Assembly: GCA_036927565.1 (NCBI GenBank)
Contig: JAYESD010000004.1
Location: 89,160,942-89,224,941, forward strand
DNA: 64,000 nt
Origin: Tuctoria greenei
Lineage: Eukaryota; Streptophyta; Magnoliopsida; Poales; Poaceae
Direction: 5' to 3'
The notes under the pieces were generated by a model. It worked only from the letters and a program-made list of their open reading frames with translations. It did not search any database and was not told where the DNA came from. This document shows, piece after piece, positions 21,294 to 32,140 of this stretch; position 1 is the first letter of the stretch, and every line of letters begins with the position of its first letter. The translations under genes were made by a program, and so were the position numbers.

Positions 21294-21666
21294 CTGATAA
21301 AATTCAGACCAAGGAAAAAATAATGAGTGAAATGCAATTTCTCAAACTACACTGAACAGCATGCTGGCTTTTAGAAAGAAACAGAACAATATTTAGCAAC
21401 ACTGATTGAAGGACATGCATGCGAGATCTTTTATTTTGGATGACTTATTTATAAAACCATGAGACAACTAAATGATACATCATTTATTTCTCGAGGGAAC
21501 ACATGACGAACTGAATCACGAGCACGATGATGAATGACACAACCTAAATAAATGAAGATTTTTGTTCTCATAAGAAATGTCTGTGAAGTTTGTATGTAAC
21601 ATGAAGAGGCAGCCACTTAGGTTGACTTTCAGTTGCTAATGCCAGTAGCACTGGTAATCCGTCTTC

Positions 21667-21985
21667 TGTCGGCGTAACCAGGATCAAAAGATCAATCTTG
21701 ACGAGAAGTAATAATCAACTGACGAAGTTTTTCTGAATAGAGAACAGAGTAGCATTTTGGAACGAAAACTAGACTTTTTTTCATATGATTCTTAGCCTTT
21801 ACAATGTGCTTTATATAAGCTATACAATGTCCTTTCCACGCCCAACACGATCCAAAAACCGAGTCCAACACGACGCAATCCAAATATCGGTTTACAACTC
21901 TTTACTCTATTAGCTATCTTTATCTGACGAAACTGAATCCGAGTCTGAAATTGAAACAGAGTCTTCAGACAAGCTTATGTTTACA
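21667..21985 (-). repeat. Copia-1 3' LTR
   Basis: Plus strand starts TGTCGGCGTAACC and ends TTATGTTTACA. The minus-strand purine tract GCTTAAGGGGGAGAT lies directly beyond it at 21986-22000. Confidence 0.9.
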
Positions 21986-22092
21986 ATCTCCCCCTTAAGC
22001 TTGTCCTTCTCATATGTTTCTTGAACTCCAATTCTTCTCCTTAGTTCTTGAAACCTTGGTTGACTTAGTGCCTTTGTTAGAATGTCTGCAAA

Positions 22093-23594
22093 CTAATCAT
22101 TTGTGTTAACATACTGCACCATTATTCGATTTGCTTCAACACATTTTCGGATGAAGTGAAACCGAGTTTCTATGTGTTTGCTTCTCTCATGAAACACTGG
22201 ATTTTTACACAAAGCTATTGCAGATTGATTATCCACTTGGATCAACACTTGTTCTTCTCCTTTCTTCTTGTTAATTCTCTCAACAGTCTGCTTAGCCATA
22301 TTCCTTGACATGATGCTGAACTTGCAGCCATATATTCAGCTTCACATGATGATAAAGCTACAACCTTCTGTTTTTGTGAACACCAGCTTGTAACATTTGA
22401 CCCAAGATAAAAAATCATGCCTGATGTACTTTTCCTATCATCCAAATCCCCTGAAAAATCACTATCTGAATATCCATGAATCTTCAGACCTTCTTTACTC
22501 CGTTCATACAGAATTCCATATCCTAGTGTACCAATAATGTACCTTAGGATTTGCTTTACAGCTGCCAAGTGTTCTGTTGTGGGTTTTTCCATATACCAAC
22601 TAACAATCCCAGCATGATATGTGATGTCAGGCCTTGTATGAGTCAAGTATCTAAGACTTCCCACAATGCTTCGGTACAGAGTATTGTCCATAATGGGATT
22701 TGAGCTTTCCTTCTTCAGTTTAGCTCGAGGATCCATAGGAAGTAATGTTGGATTGCTATTCTTCATTCCACATTTTTCAAGAATTTTTTCTGCATAGGAT
22801 GTTTGGTTTAGTTTAATCTTACCTTGTTCCTGTTTGACTTCTATGCCAAGGTAATAGCTTAGTAAACCAAGATCACTCATGTTGAACATTCTTTTCATCT
22901 GGCTCTTAAACTTAAGAATCTCTTCATCACTTTCTCCTGTGATGATTAAGTCATCAACATAAACTCCAACTATGAGTCTTTTGCCTTCCTGACTTCTTGT
23001 GTAAACAGCATGCTCTAATAGTGATTTTTTGAACCCCAATTTTGTGAGATTTTTGTCCAGTTTAGAGTTCCATGCTCTGGGGGATTGCCTAAGGTCATAT
23101 AATGCTTTGTGTATCTTCATGACTTTGTTCTCTTTTCTCTTTTCTTCAAAACCAGGGGCCTATGTTACATACACCTCTGCAACAAGATCACCATTTAGAA
23201 ATGCTGATTTGACGTCCATATGATGAATTCTCCACTTCTCTTGAGCTGCAAGTGCTATCAACAGTCTTACTATTTCTATTCTTGCAATTGGGGCAAATAC
23301 TTCATCGAAATCTATCCCTTGTTTTTGTACATAACCCTTTGCCACTAACCTTGCTTTGTGTTTAACAATTTCTCCTTTGCTGTCTTTCTTTAACTTGAAA
23401 ACCCATTTTAATCCTATTACCTTCTGTCCAGCTGGTAGATTTGTCATTGTCCAAGTGTTATTGTTTTTAATTGCATTGATCTCTTCTTCCATAGCATTTC
23501 TCCAACTTGGTGATTTTAGAGCTTCTAAATGACCAGTCGGTTCTTCAACAAAACGACAGAATCTTGAATATCTTTCAGGTTCAGTTTCCCTCAT
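22093..23594 (-). pseudogene. Copia-1 reverse transcriptase and RNase H
   Basis: RT begins in the [20 protein letters not shown] region and contains the [14 protein letters not shown] and GVYVDDLIITG motifs. RNase H ends with DNQSAIALCKNPVFHERSKH. A TAG stop near 23157 replaces Gln, just before the APGFE motif, and a frameshift near 22290 splits RNase H. Otherwise the 1.5 kb frame is well preserved. Confidence 0.88.
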
Positions 23595-23968
23595 AACTGA
23601 AGATACAGACCTGAACCTCAGAGGTTGTTCAGGGGAGAAGTCATTTCAGGGTTCAGCTCACCTTGAGTGTCATAGTAGTTTTGATTATTGTGAAGAGGGG
23701 TGTGTGAGCCTTCTTCTTCTTCTTCTGGAGGGTTTTCATTCATACCTTGGTCTTCAGGTGTGAGCTGTGGTATTTTCTGATATACATCCTCACCCTCATC
23801 ATCAAGATATTCAACAACAAAGGAGTCCTGAACTGAATTGTCGATTACATCTTCCTTTTCCCATGGTCATCCTTTGTCTTATTTGAACACGATATCTCTT
23901 GAGATGTGTACTTTCTTGGCTATGGGATCATACATTCGGAATGCCTTAGATGGAACTTCAGTTTCATA

Positions 23969-25135
23969 TCAAATAAATACCATTTTGGGACTTCGATCTT
24001 CAAGCTTTGTCAAATGGGGACTTACCTTCTTAACATGTCCAATGCAGCCAAATACCCTTAAGTGTGATACATTAGGCTTTCTTCCATAAATTTCCTCATA
24101 AGGGGTCTTATTAGGAACACTTTTTGTTGGGGCTCTGTTGAGCAGGTAAACAGCCATAGTAACAACCTCTCCCCAGAAGTACTTAGGCATGTTTTTGTTT
24201 TTCAACAGACTTCTGACCATAGCAACAACAGATTGATTTCTTCTCTCCACCACACCATTTTCTTGTGGTGTGTAAGGTGCTGTCAGATATCTTTTTATTC
24301 CTTCTTCTTTGCAATAATCTCTAAACTCCCATGACGTGAATTCTCCTCCTCTATCTGTCCTTAGTGAACAGATCTTCAAGGAAAGTTCAGTTTGAACTGC
24401 AGACTTTATCTTTCTGAATGCTAGATATGCTTCATCTTTTCTGCTTATTAGAGATATCCACATAAACCTTGAAAAAATCATCTACTAGTAGCAGAAAATA
24501 CCTTTTGCCTGAAGGTGTTTCTGGTGTGATTTTTCCACACAAGTCTCCATGCAACATCTTTAGAGGCTTCTCTGCTCTATATTATGAAGCTGCTGGAAAA
24601 GGCTTTCTTTGTTGTTTTGTCATTATACAACTATCACATATTTCTTCAACCTTGTTGATTGTGGGCATTCCCATGACCATGTTTTTGTCAAACTTTTCAA
24701 GGCCCTAAAATTCACATGTCCATACCTAGCATGTCATAACCAGGGATCTTCAGTGGACTTTGCCGGCCAACATACTGGTCTATCCTTTGTGAGTTTCAGA
24801 GTAAATAACCTATTGCTTGACTTTTTTACCTTTGCAAGCTCTCTTCCTCCTCTGTCCCACAAAGTCATAAAACCATCTTTCGTCACCATTTTACATCCAT
24901 GCTCATCAAGCTGACCAAGACTAATTATGTTACTTGTCAGTTCAGGAATGTAATAGACATATGTTAGGACCCTGTGTTCACTATTTTGGGCTTTGAACAA
25001 AACTAAGCCTTTTCCACAAATTTTAACTGTGGAGTCATCCCCAAACCTGACTGAACCAGTGACATTCGTGTCAAGTTCTGTGAATTCTTCTCGATTTCCT
25101 GTCATGTGGTTACTTGCTCCAGTATCTAAATATCA
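23969..25135 (-). pseudogene. Copia-1 protease and integrase region
   Basis: The protease active site reads YLDTGASNHMTG near 25130-25095, followed by ITSN..SLGQLDEHG. The integrase part (24481-23969) has the catalytic context LRTDRGGEF and APYTPQENGVVERRN with Asp and Glu present, then YLLNRAPTKS and HLRVFGC. Frame breaks lie between these blocks. Confidence 0.85.
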
Positions 25136-25236
25136 TGATAGTTGTTCTTCTTGTGCTGATTCCTTCTTTATGCCAGTCCTTTTATTTTCAATCATCAAAA
25201 CTTCAGTGTCCATTACCTGACTTTCTTCTTCCTTAG

Positions 25237-26157
25237 TCAATAGCAAATGTGCATCTTCATGTTCTTCTTTCTTGACAAGCTTAGCTTTTGCTTTGATCCT
25301 TCGATCTGGCTTTTTACAATTTTCTGTAGAATGCCCTTTCTTATTGCAGTTGAAGCATTTAACTTTCGATAGTTCAAAACCAAAAGGTCTCCTTTCATCA
25401 ACAAAACGGTCAGATGAGCTTTTTCCTCTGTTTTTGTTGTTATCCTGTGCCTCATTCTTCCTTCAATTGAAGTTTTCAAACTTCTTTCTTTCTTTTGAAA
25501 GTCGAACTTCTAACTCTGCATGAGTATATAACAATTTTTCTCCTGTTTCCTTTGGCTCCCTTCTTCCTTTTTGATTTTCTTCATGTGTTCTCAGTCTTCC
25601 TATAGCCTCTGGTACAGCCATTTTTGTGATATCACTGAACTGCTCAATCGTTCCAATGATATCAGTGAACTTATCAGTGACCGAAGAAAATAGTTTTTCA
25701 ACCACCTCTGTTTCAGTCACCGATCCTCCTAATGATTTGATCTCACTGACAAGATTTGCTAGCCTAACAGCATATGAAGCTGCCTCTTTAGCACTTGTGC
25801 CCTAGCATGCTTCACTTTGTCTTCTCCCACGCGCATTTCTCTGATTGCTTCCCATGCTGTCTTTTTTGTTGTATAATCAGCAAGAGTCATTACCATTGAG
25901 TCGGGTACAGATTGTGCAAGGGCTGCCATTGCACCTTCGTCGATTTTTGTGTCGACTTCTTCGCTTTCTATGGCTTTCCACACACGAAGATTGCGAAGTA
26001 TACACTTTATCTTTGTTGTCCATACTATATAATTTGTCTCGGTCGACATAGGGTATTGAATAGGAACTGAACTTGCCCTGTTCATCATCACGACAGGTTT
26101 CTGATCTGAACCTGCTTCTTCATTCTTCTTTCCAGAACTTTTCCCATCAATCGTCAT
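25237..26157 (-). pseudogene. Copia-1 gag, frameshifted
   Basis: Opens MTIDGKSSGKKNEEAG shortly after the primer site and has the copia gag signature ETNYIVWTTKIKCIL...VWKAIE (residues about 40-65). A frameshift near 25760 moves to a second frame (25720-25463) and another leads to the CCHC zinc knuckle near 25350 (CFNCNKKGHSTENC). This is the nucleocapsid precursor that packages element RNA. Confidence 0.85.
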
Positions 26158-26211
26158 GAGTTCTCTTCTATGTCGATAATCACCGTTTAATCAACCAGCT
26201 CTGATGCCACT

Positions 26212-26530
26212 TGTCGGCGTAACCAGGATCAAAAGATCAATCTCGACGAGAAGTAATAATCAACTGACGAAGTTTTTCTGAATAAAGAACAGAGTAGCGT
26301 TTTGGAACGAAAACTAGACTTTTTTTCGTATGAATCTTAGCCTTTACAATGTGCTTTATATAAGCTATACAATGTGCTTTCCACGCCCAACACGACCCAA
26401 AAACCGAGTCCAACACGATGCAGTCCAAATATCGGTTTACAACTCTTTACTCTATTAGCTATCTTTATCTGACAAAACTGAATCCGAGTCTGAAACTGAA
26501 ACGGAGTCTTCAGACAAGCTTATGTTAACA
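26212..26530 (-). repeat. Copia-1 5' LTR
   Basis: Same length and termini as the 3' LTR. On the minus strand it ends CCGACA, followed after one base by GTGGCATCAGAGCTGG (26210-26195), a good match to the initiator-tRNA-Met primer site used by copia elements. Confidence 0.9.
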
Positions 26531-26582
26531 TCTTTTAGATTTTGCGAGAAGAAAAGGAAAGGTGAAACATATATCAGCAGAC

Positions 26583-26690
26583 CTCCGTTCCATGAAAATT
26601 TGTTGAACTCCAAACCGGTCCCATTGTCATTGACCAAGAGAGGCCCCAGCTCAGAAGCTGCTCCATAGCCCACAGATGAGCAACCAGGTC
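26583..26690 (-). pseudogene. SCPL exon 2
   Basis: Encodes PGCSSVGYGAASELGPLLVN and GTGLEFNKFSWNG and joins exon 1 in phase. The base pair before the exon is AT where AG is required, so normal splicing would fail. The donor GGAG|GTCTGC is good. The copia element starts about 50 bp into the following intron. Confidence 0.85.
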
Positions 26691-26869
26691 ATTGGTGAGA
26701 AACAAAAATTCAGTTATTGATCACGGACCACGGCCATCGTTTTTTTTTTTTTGAGGAAACCACGGCCATCGCTGTGCGTGACAAGTCATGAACAAAAAGA
26801 AACGGTCCTCGAAAACGACCAAGGGGAAAAAATATCTTTGATGAACAGGACGGGCTAAGGGATCACAAC

Positions 26870-27134
26870 CTCCATTGAGCCAGAGCAGGAGCGGCTTCTG
26901 CGCCGACGACGCTTGGGCCTCGAAGAACCAGTAGAAGAGCGCCCTCCCGTTGCGCTCGTTCACGGTGATGTACCCGGCGAACTGCGACACTGGGGGGCTA
27001 CTCGGCTGCCCGGGGAGAACCGCCACCCGGCCGCCCTCCTGCTCGTCTCGCACTGCTGCGACCTTCGCCGGCAGCAATGAGAACGCAACAAAGACGGCGA
27101 AGAGACTCGTCACCGGTGGTGCAGAGGAGGCCAT
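26870..27134 (-). pseudogene. SCPL exon 1 (signal peptide and N-terminal domain)
   Basis: The start at 27134 gives [20 protein letters not shown], a good signal peptide; an in-frame upstream ATG would add a non-hydrophobic leader and is less likely. The exon runs to PLLLWLNGG and ends AATGGAG|GT, the usual first-intron position of this family. [19 protein letters not shown] and [15 protein letters not shown] are clear SCPL motifs. This exon has no stop or frameshift. Confidence 0.88.
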
Positions 27135-27253
27135 GGGACTTGTGTTGTCTGCTGCTCCGGCTGTGACAGAGAGAGTGCAGAGCTCTGTGCGTGTCCAGTG
27201 TGCAAGCCACCACCTAGCATATGGTTGTTTCTGCATGGCTCGCGCTCGCGCCA

Positions 27254-27259
27254 CTTATA
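27254..27259 (-). promoter_or_regulatory. Possible TATA box of the SCPL gene
   Basis: TATAAG on the minus strand in GCTATAAGTGGCG, about 120 bp upstream of the exon 1 ATG. Distance and GC-rich surroundings fit a plant core promoter. Confidence 0.45.
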
Positions 27260-28063
27260 GCAAGCTGCAGCTCGTTGCTGGTTGTCACTTTGTGTGCTTT
27301 TCCAAATATGCATGTGGGGAAAAACGGAAATCACTGTCGAAAAGGTTTTTGGGCTGGTCAGAAGTTCACTTTGGTGCCCCTTTTGGTGATATGTGTGCGA
27401 CTTTGTGAGCCTACTCGTGTCGCCTGCTCGGACCTCGTCTTGCTGCAGCCTCTCAACCTTCGTGGATGATTTACAAACCTTTTCAGAAACCAGGTATTTT
27501 ATCGTAACGGCATAAAAGTTATCTTGCCGAAACAGAGTCCATCTCACTGCATTTATATATTTTTTAAGATACTACAAGACAGGATCAGGGGTGGACCTAG
27601 GAGGGCTAGGGGCTCGAGCCCCTCCTACTTTCGTCGGACAGTAGTGCCCCCTTGAGTCTCCTACGATTTTAGCAGGTGAAGAAAAAAATTACTAATAAAC
27701 TTTCATTAGCAATACATAAAAGTGTGTTTGGTCAGTTGGCTAGCACGTTGATCCCTCAGCACATTTGAGTCGTCCTTTGGTCAGGAGTTTGAGTCCTGGC
27801 GGCCTCATCCCAGATTTTGTTATGTTGGTTTTTTCTTGACCTCTCTGACCATCACTAGAGAACTAGCAAAGGAATTAGCAAAGGAATCAGTACTGAATGC
27901 TAGTGCGTAGAATTAAAGATTAAAAGATAATAAAGCGCAGGATGGAATATTGAGATGGAAGATAAAATTAGCCTCGTTTACCCTAGTTTTTGTTAGATTT
28001 GTTGTTTTTTTCTTGACCACTAGGTTAAACCTTCTTTCACTTGTATTTATTGATCGCATGTAA
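27260..28063. other. Intergenic sequence with a palindrome and a SINE-like segment
   Basis: No gene was recognised. At 27608-27623 AGGGGCTCGAGCCCCT is a perfect 16-bp palindrome within a repeat-like stretch. From about 27725 to 27815, TGGTCAGTTGGCTAGCACG and GGAGTTTGAGTCCTGG resemble the A and B boxes of a tRNA-derived SINE, but the match is partial and the spacing is longer than in a tRNA. Confidence 0.4.
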
Positions 28064-28953
28064 TGTTAGGAAATACGAGACAATTTACTGAACAATTCTA
28101 GAAAAGCACGCGAAAAACAGCGGCGATTAACACCGGCAAACAAACGGGATGAGTAATGTCGCGTACCGTTTTGAAGCCAGAGGAACCGCTGTAGATCTGA
28201 CGGCAAATAGCCGCTGCAAACGCTGGTGATGACGTTGGGCCGCAGCGCCTGATCTCTTCGGTAGATGACCCGTGGTGAAGAACGCGAATAGTCCCGTGGA
28301 CTGCTTCCAAAAAACTTTATTCGCCGTATCCCGGTGCAGGATCGCAAGGGCGAGCAGTTCCGGGGATCTGCTCTCCCGATCGTCGGTGCATGCCAGAGCT
28401 CGGGATAGAGTAGACTAAAAGGCGGTGCAAGGAACGCGAACGTGGGAACGATCTGATCATGGAAGATTTTCGCTGTCGCTGATGCCCATATTTATAGAGT
28501 CTCGCGGAGGCAGTTCGGTTGTGATCTGGAGGATCCGCATCCGATCCGACTCTGCAGTCGTAGACGCGTCCATCTCCAACGACTTGGACTCAGTCTCGGA
28601 AGCCCCAAAATTCGGAAGCTCAAAAGCCCAAATAAATTTTCTGCAAAAATATAAAATTGGGCTCGGCTCGAGGCACAAATTTACACGAACACACGCGCGC
28701 ACGCGTGTGCGGGGCGGGGCAGGGCAAGGCGAGTGAGGAGGAGGAGGAGGAGTGCGTGTGGGTCACCCCTCTCTTCTCCTCTTCTCTCTCACTCAAGGAG
28801 TGGAAGAACAACCTCACTTATATGTAGGGGTTGCTCCCCTTTCACTTCCCATGTAGGACTAAATATTTAGCACCACCCTCTCTTGCTCTAATGGGCCTTT
28901 GCGATTTATTGGAATCATTTTTGAATATTTATTGGGCCTAGCCCATTCCAACA
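28064..28953 (-). repeat. 3' LTR of minus-strand copia element Copia-2
   Basis: Plus strand begins TGTTAGGAA and ends TTCCAACA. On the minus strand it is preceded by the purine tract CAGATCTGGTGGGGGAT. About 890 bp, with an unusually GC-rich block near 28690-28760. The flank at its left, TGTAA (28059-28063), should recur beyond the lost 5' end. The partner LTR is not in the window. Confidence 0.8.
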
Positions 28954-29268
28954 ATCCCCCACCAGATCTGAAAGTCATTAAGGTCATTCTCGTTCCTTGT
29001 TTGATATACTAGTGTTTCGGTAGAGACTGTTAAGTTGAACTTCTGCCTAGATCCTCAAATTTCATCAGGTCACAACTTGAATAATAGACTACGCCTTGAA
29101 TTGTAAGTTTTGTGCTAACTGACTTCACCCAAAGACCATTACCAGTACTTGACTATCAGTAGTCTACCCGCGGGTAGAGCATATGCGTCGTACTCCCTGG
29201 TCTCTTCATGAGCTTTCCAGAGATCACTCAAATCTCACAGATTGCGACGTTATATAGTCGGAGCTCAT
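28954..29268 (-). other. Copia-2 3' untranslated internal region
   Basis: Non-coding sequence between the polypurine tract and the site where the 29269-32140 solo LTR inserted. It continues at 32141 after the CTCAT target duplication. Confidence 0.6.
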
Positions 29269-32140
29269 TGTAACACCCTCATTTTCATGCATCATGCCTT
29301 GCATCCATCGTTAAATATGTATAACATTAATCCACATCAAAAGAAACAAGTTTAAAATGAATTTAGAGCAAACCGCACTTAAGAATTCTGGGAAGTGCGG
29401 ACTAGTCTGGTCTTGGTGCGGACTAGTCCAATTTCTCTCTGACTTCAAATAGACTTGTCTGTTTTGCTGTGGACTAGTCTGTTTTTCCCTCAGGACACTT
29501 TCGGACATGTTCGGTCATGTGCGGACTAGTCCGGTGTTCCAATTCCTTGGAAAATTTGCTAAGTCCCTGGAGTTATCTGGACGTGTCCAGTGTTCTAGCG
29601 GACTTGTCCGTTTTTCCCCTCTGACTAAAGTCGAACTTGTCCGAGTTTTGGCTAGACTTGTCTATTTTTCCCCTCTGGATAAGTTTGGACTTGTCCTATG
29701 TCTAGTCCGGACTTATCCGATATATCTCTATCAAACTTCGGACTAGTCCGACCCTTTTTGAACTTGTCCGATAAATCGCGACTCCGAGTTGATCTCTTGT
29801 TTCACGACTTGTTTTCGGGTTTTACCTTAAGTGGGCCCAGGGACATCGTGTCTAACTCTTTTAGAGGCCATGTGGGACTCTAAAACCGAACCCTACTCAT
29901 CTCAAACTCGAAATCCACCCAATCCTAGCCTCCACCTCTATATAAACAACCCCACCCCTTGGCTTGAGATCTATTTGCCACTTTTTCACCACACTCAAAC
30001 CCTAGCTCGTGATTAGCCGCCACCAAGGAGGGAGAAGGAGATCTAGAGCAAGAAGAAGAAGAAGAGGAAACGAAAGAGGATCAAGATCTCCATCAACTTC
30101 GCGTTCTTTGTCAACAATTCACCATCAAGTTCTTCATCAACCCTAGATCTTCAAGATCCAAGTGTTGTCTCCAAAACTCTTGATTCTTTGGAGTCTTAGA
30201 CACCTGGTATACCTTTTATTTCCTTTTACTTACATGAATTCAACCCCAAATCTCCAAATTCATATCGATCTAGAAAACCCTAATATGTAGTTCCTGCGCA
30301 GTGCGGACTAGTCCGGCCTCGTGCGGACATGTCTGATTTTGCAATCTAGTTCCTATTGAATTAATTCTAAATTGTTTCGAGTCAACTCCAAACCTGTATA
30401 AACTTGTTAAAAGCTATTAGAACTAGATAGTTATCATTAAAAGAAACTCATTAACAAGTTCCACCTTGCATTTGTATTAATCATGAATGTCATGTCATAT
30501 TGAGTATTGTATGTGCACTTTTTGATTGTGTTTCTTGTCTTGTATGTTTATTGTGCGGATTAGACGAATTTGCGCTAGAAAGTGCCACAGAGGATCTCCA
30601 GCACTAAGAGTTTGAAGTCTTTGATAGCAATCAATCCCAAGAGCAAGGCAAGTGTCCTTGAAGCATATTAATCCAGTTTTTTAAATTAATGTTTTGTTTG
30701 TAAAACTACATGTTTGTGTCAATGGGAATCCTATGGTAGGAAGTTTACTAGCTTTGTTTAACCATCCTTGTCACCTAGAATACATGGTAGAGAGTCGGGA
30801 AGGGCTTTTTACCTTTTTCTTCGCTTAATTAATTGGGATGGGAAAACAATTATACTATTTAATTATGCATTAATGAGATTATGGTTAATATGAACTCGTT
30901 AATATTATGTAAGAATGGGTGATCTAAGCAAGCCTGGTATGTGGATGGGTTGGATGTTATGGTGGTCGCTTGCTTTATAACTAAGGATCGGTTCATGCGA
31001 GAATAAGCCATGATTTATAGTGCCACCACGAGGCCAAGTATGGGTGCGGCGTAGCTGATTAATTAGAGCTTTACTAGTGTTGTTTGGACCATTAAGGATG
31101 CTCGGGGAAGGGGTAGTCGGATTGGGTTTGTTGATGATTGGTGGGACTACTTTGGGGTCCGAATGGCTCAAGAGGGGGGCCCTTGGTTGAAGATGTGCTC
31201 AGTTGGATGCATTGCCACCTGTGAAACCTCAGTGGGGTCTAAATAGGCTAGTAATCCCTTTGCAAAGGCTATTTTGTGATCTCTTGGCCACACACCAATG
31301 GAAGTGTGTAATGTGACCGACGGGACATGGGCTTAAGGGAGGTTCTTAGTCACCGAAAGGTGATGAAATCACAAACACGTGGGTAAAGTGGTACAAACTC
31401 TGCAGAGTCTATTAAAACTATCATGATAGTCGTGCTCTCAGTTGTGAGCAACTAGACAACCTCCATGATTAGAGGGAAATTGAAATTTGGGATGGTTATG
31501 GGTTGGTACAGGTTATGGTTGGTAATATTGCTATGCTCATTGTGGATTAATTCTGGTATTGAATATGGTTATTGGTAACGAGAAATCTGGAATATGGATG
31601 ATGATAATGGAATTTGGACTGGTATTATGATAACTATATGAGTTATGATGGGTTTACTTCACATATACATAATATATCAAATGTTGTAATGTACATTTTA
31701 GCACTTAGCCATTATTATATCCGTCATTTAAATCAGCTACATGTCATACTTTCCCACACTTGTTGAGTACGACATGTACTCACCATTACAATTCCCCCAC
31801 CAACAGTTGCAGGTCAGTATTGGGAGTTTAACGGTGACAATACGGAGTTCTAGGCTGTGTCTACCATCAGTTTTGCATGTGGTGTTGATTGGAGCTGTTC
31901 TATCCCTTTTGCTTAGTTGCTTATTAGTTTATTTCTGCTATATTAGTTGAAACTTGTCATTAATATTCATTAGAGCTTGTACTCGAGGATATTATGGATT
32001 GTGTAATAAAAGTGGTTAATTAATCTTGTTTTGTGGTAATTTTCTATATACTCTTTTGTGATTGCACTCATGTATGTATGTTGAACGTCCTGGGCACACA
32101 TATGCGTTCACTTGGTTCATCTTCGGAACCGTGTGTCACA
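29269..32140 (+). mobile_element. Solo LTR of the Tekay-like family (2872 bp)
   Basis: Begins TGTAACACCC and ends GTGTGTCACA. CTCAT (29264-29268) and CTCAT (32141-32145) are a perfect 5-bp target duplication, so the ends are exact. It matches 11169-13951 along its length and, in reverse, 8467-11168. It holds the paired palindrome array (29399-29769), a TATATAAAC box near 29939 and an AG-rich transcribed region near 30030-30080. No internal domain remains. Confidence 0.95.
29399..29769. repeat. Paired palindrome array in solo LTR
   Basis: Sites with GGAC-TA/TT-GTCC cores or single-base variants start near 29399/29420, 29451/29471, 29503/29523, 29579/29600, 29632/29654, 29687/29709 and 29740/29760. 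Partners are 20-22 bp apart and pairs recur every 52-55 bp, with one step of 76. A further pair is at about 30302/30322. Upstream of the TATA box, so within U3. Confidence 0.85.

Larger units (their letters stand above)
21667..26530 (-). mobile_element. Ty1/copia retrotransposon (Copia-1) in SCPL intron 2
   Basis: A complete element of 4864 bp with 319-bp LTRs at 21667-21985 and 26212-26530. It reads on the minus strand: primer site next to the right LTR, gag, protease, integrase, RT, RNase H, polypurine tract next to the left LTR. TCTTC on the left and TCTTT on the right form an imperfect 5-bp target duplication. The LTRs differ at about a dozen of 319 positions by eye. Coding frames carry a few stops and frameshifts, so the copy is no longer autonomous. 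The small LTR and compact size suit an Ale/Retrofit- or Tork-like lineage, which I cannot decide. Confidence 0.9.
20227..27134 (-). pseudogene. Serine carboxypeptidase-like (SCPL) gene remnant
   Basis: Five exons can be assembled on the minus strand: 27134-26870, 26690-26583, 21293-21198, about 21119-21016, and 20315-20227. Together they cover the N-terminal half of a plant serine carboxypeptidase II-like protein: signal peptide, the FAGYITV and LLLWLNGG motifs, the PGCSSVGYGAA turn, the [10 protein letters not shown] block, the catalytic-serine motif GESYAG, and HYVPQLAEVVY. These enzymes are secreted or vacuolar peptidases or acyltransferases with a Ser-Asp-His triad; the exons with Asp and His are absent. 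Defects: intron 1 ends in AT instead of AG, no AG precedes exon 4, exon 5 has a TAG stop, and intron 2 holds a 4.86 kb copia element. It is the only host gene recognised in the window. Confidence 0.88.

Noticed and set aside
26955..27213. Plus-strand and alternate-frame ORFs over SCPL exon 1
   Set aside because: They are shadows of the GC-rich first exon.
30905..31171. 88-codon minus-strand ORF in the solo LTR
   Set aside because: Also present, decayed, in the other LTR copies; no domain; an LTR is not expected to code.
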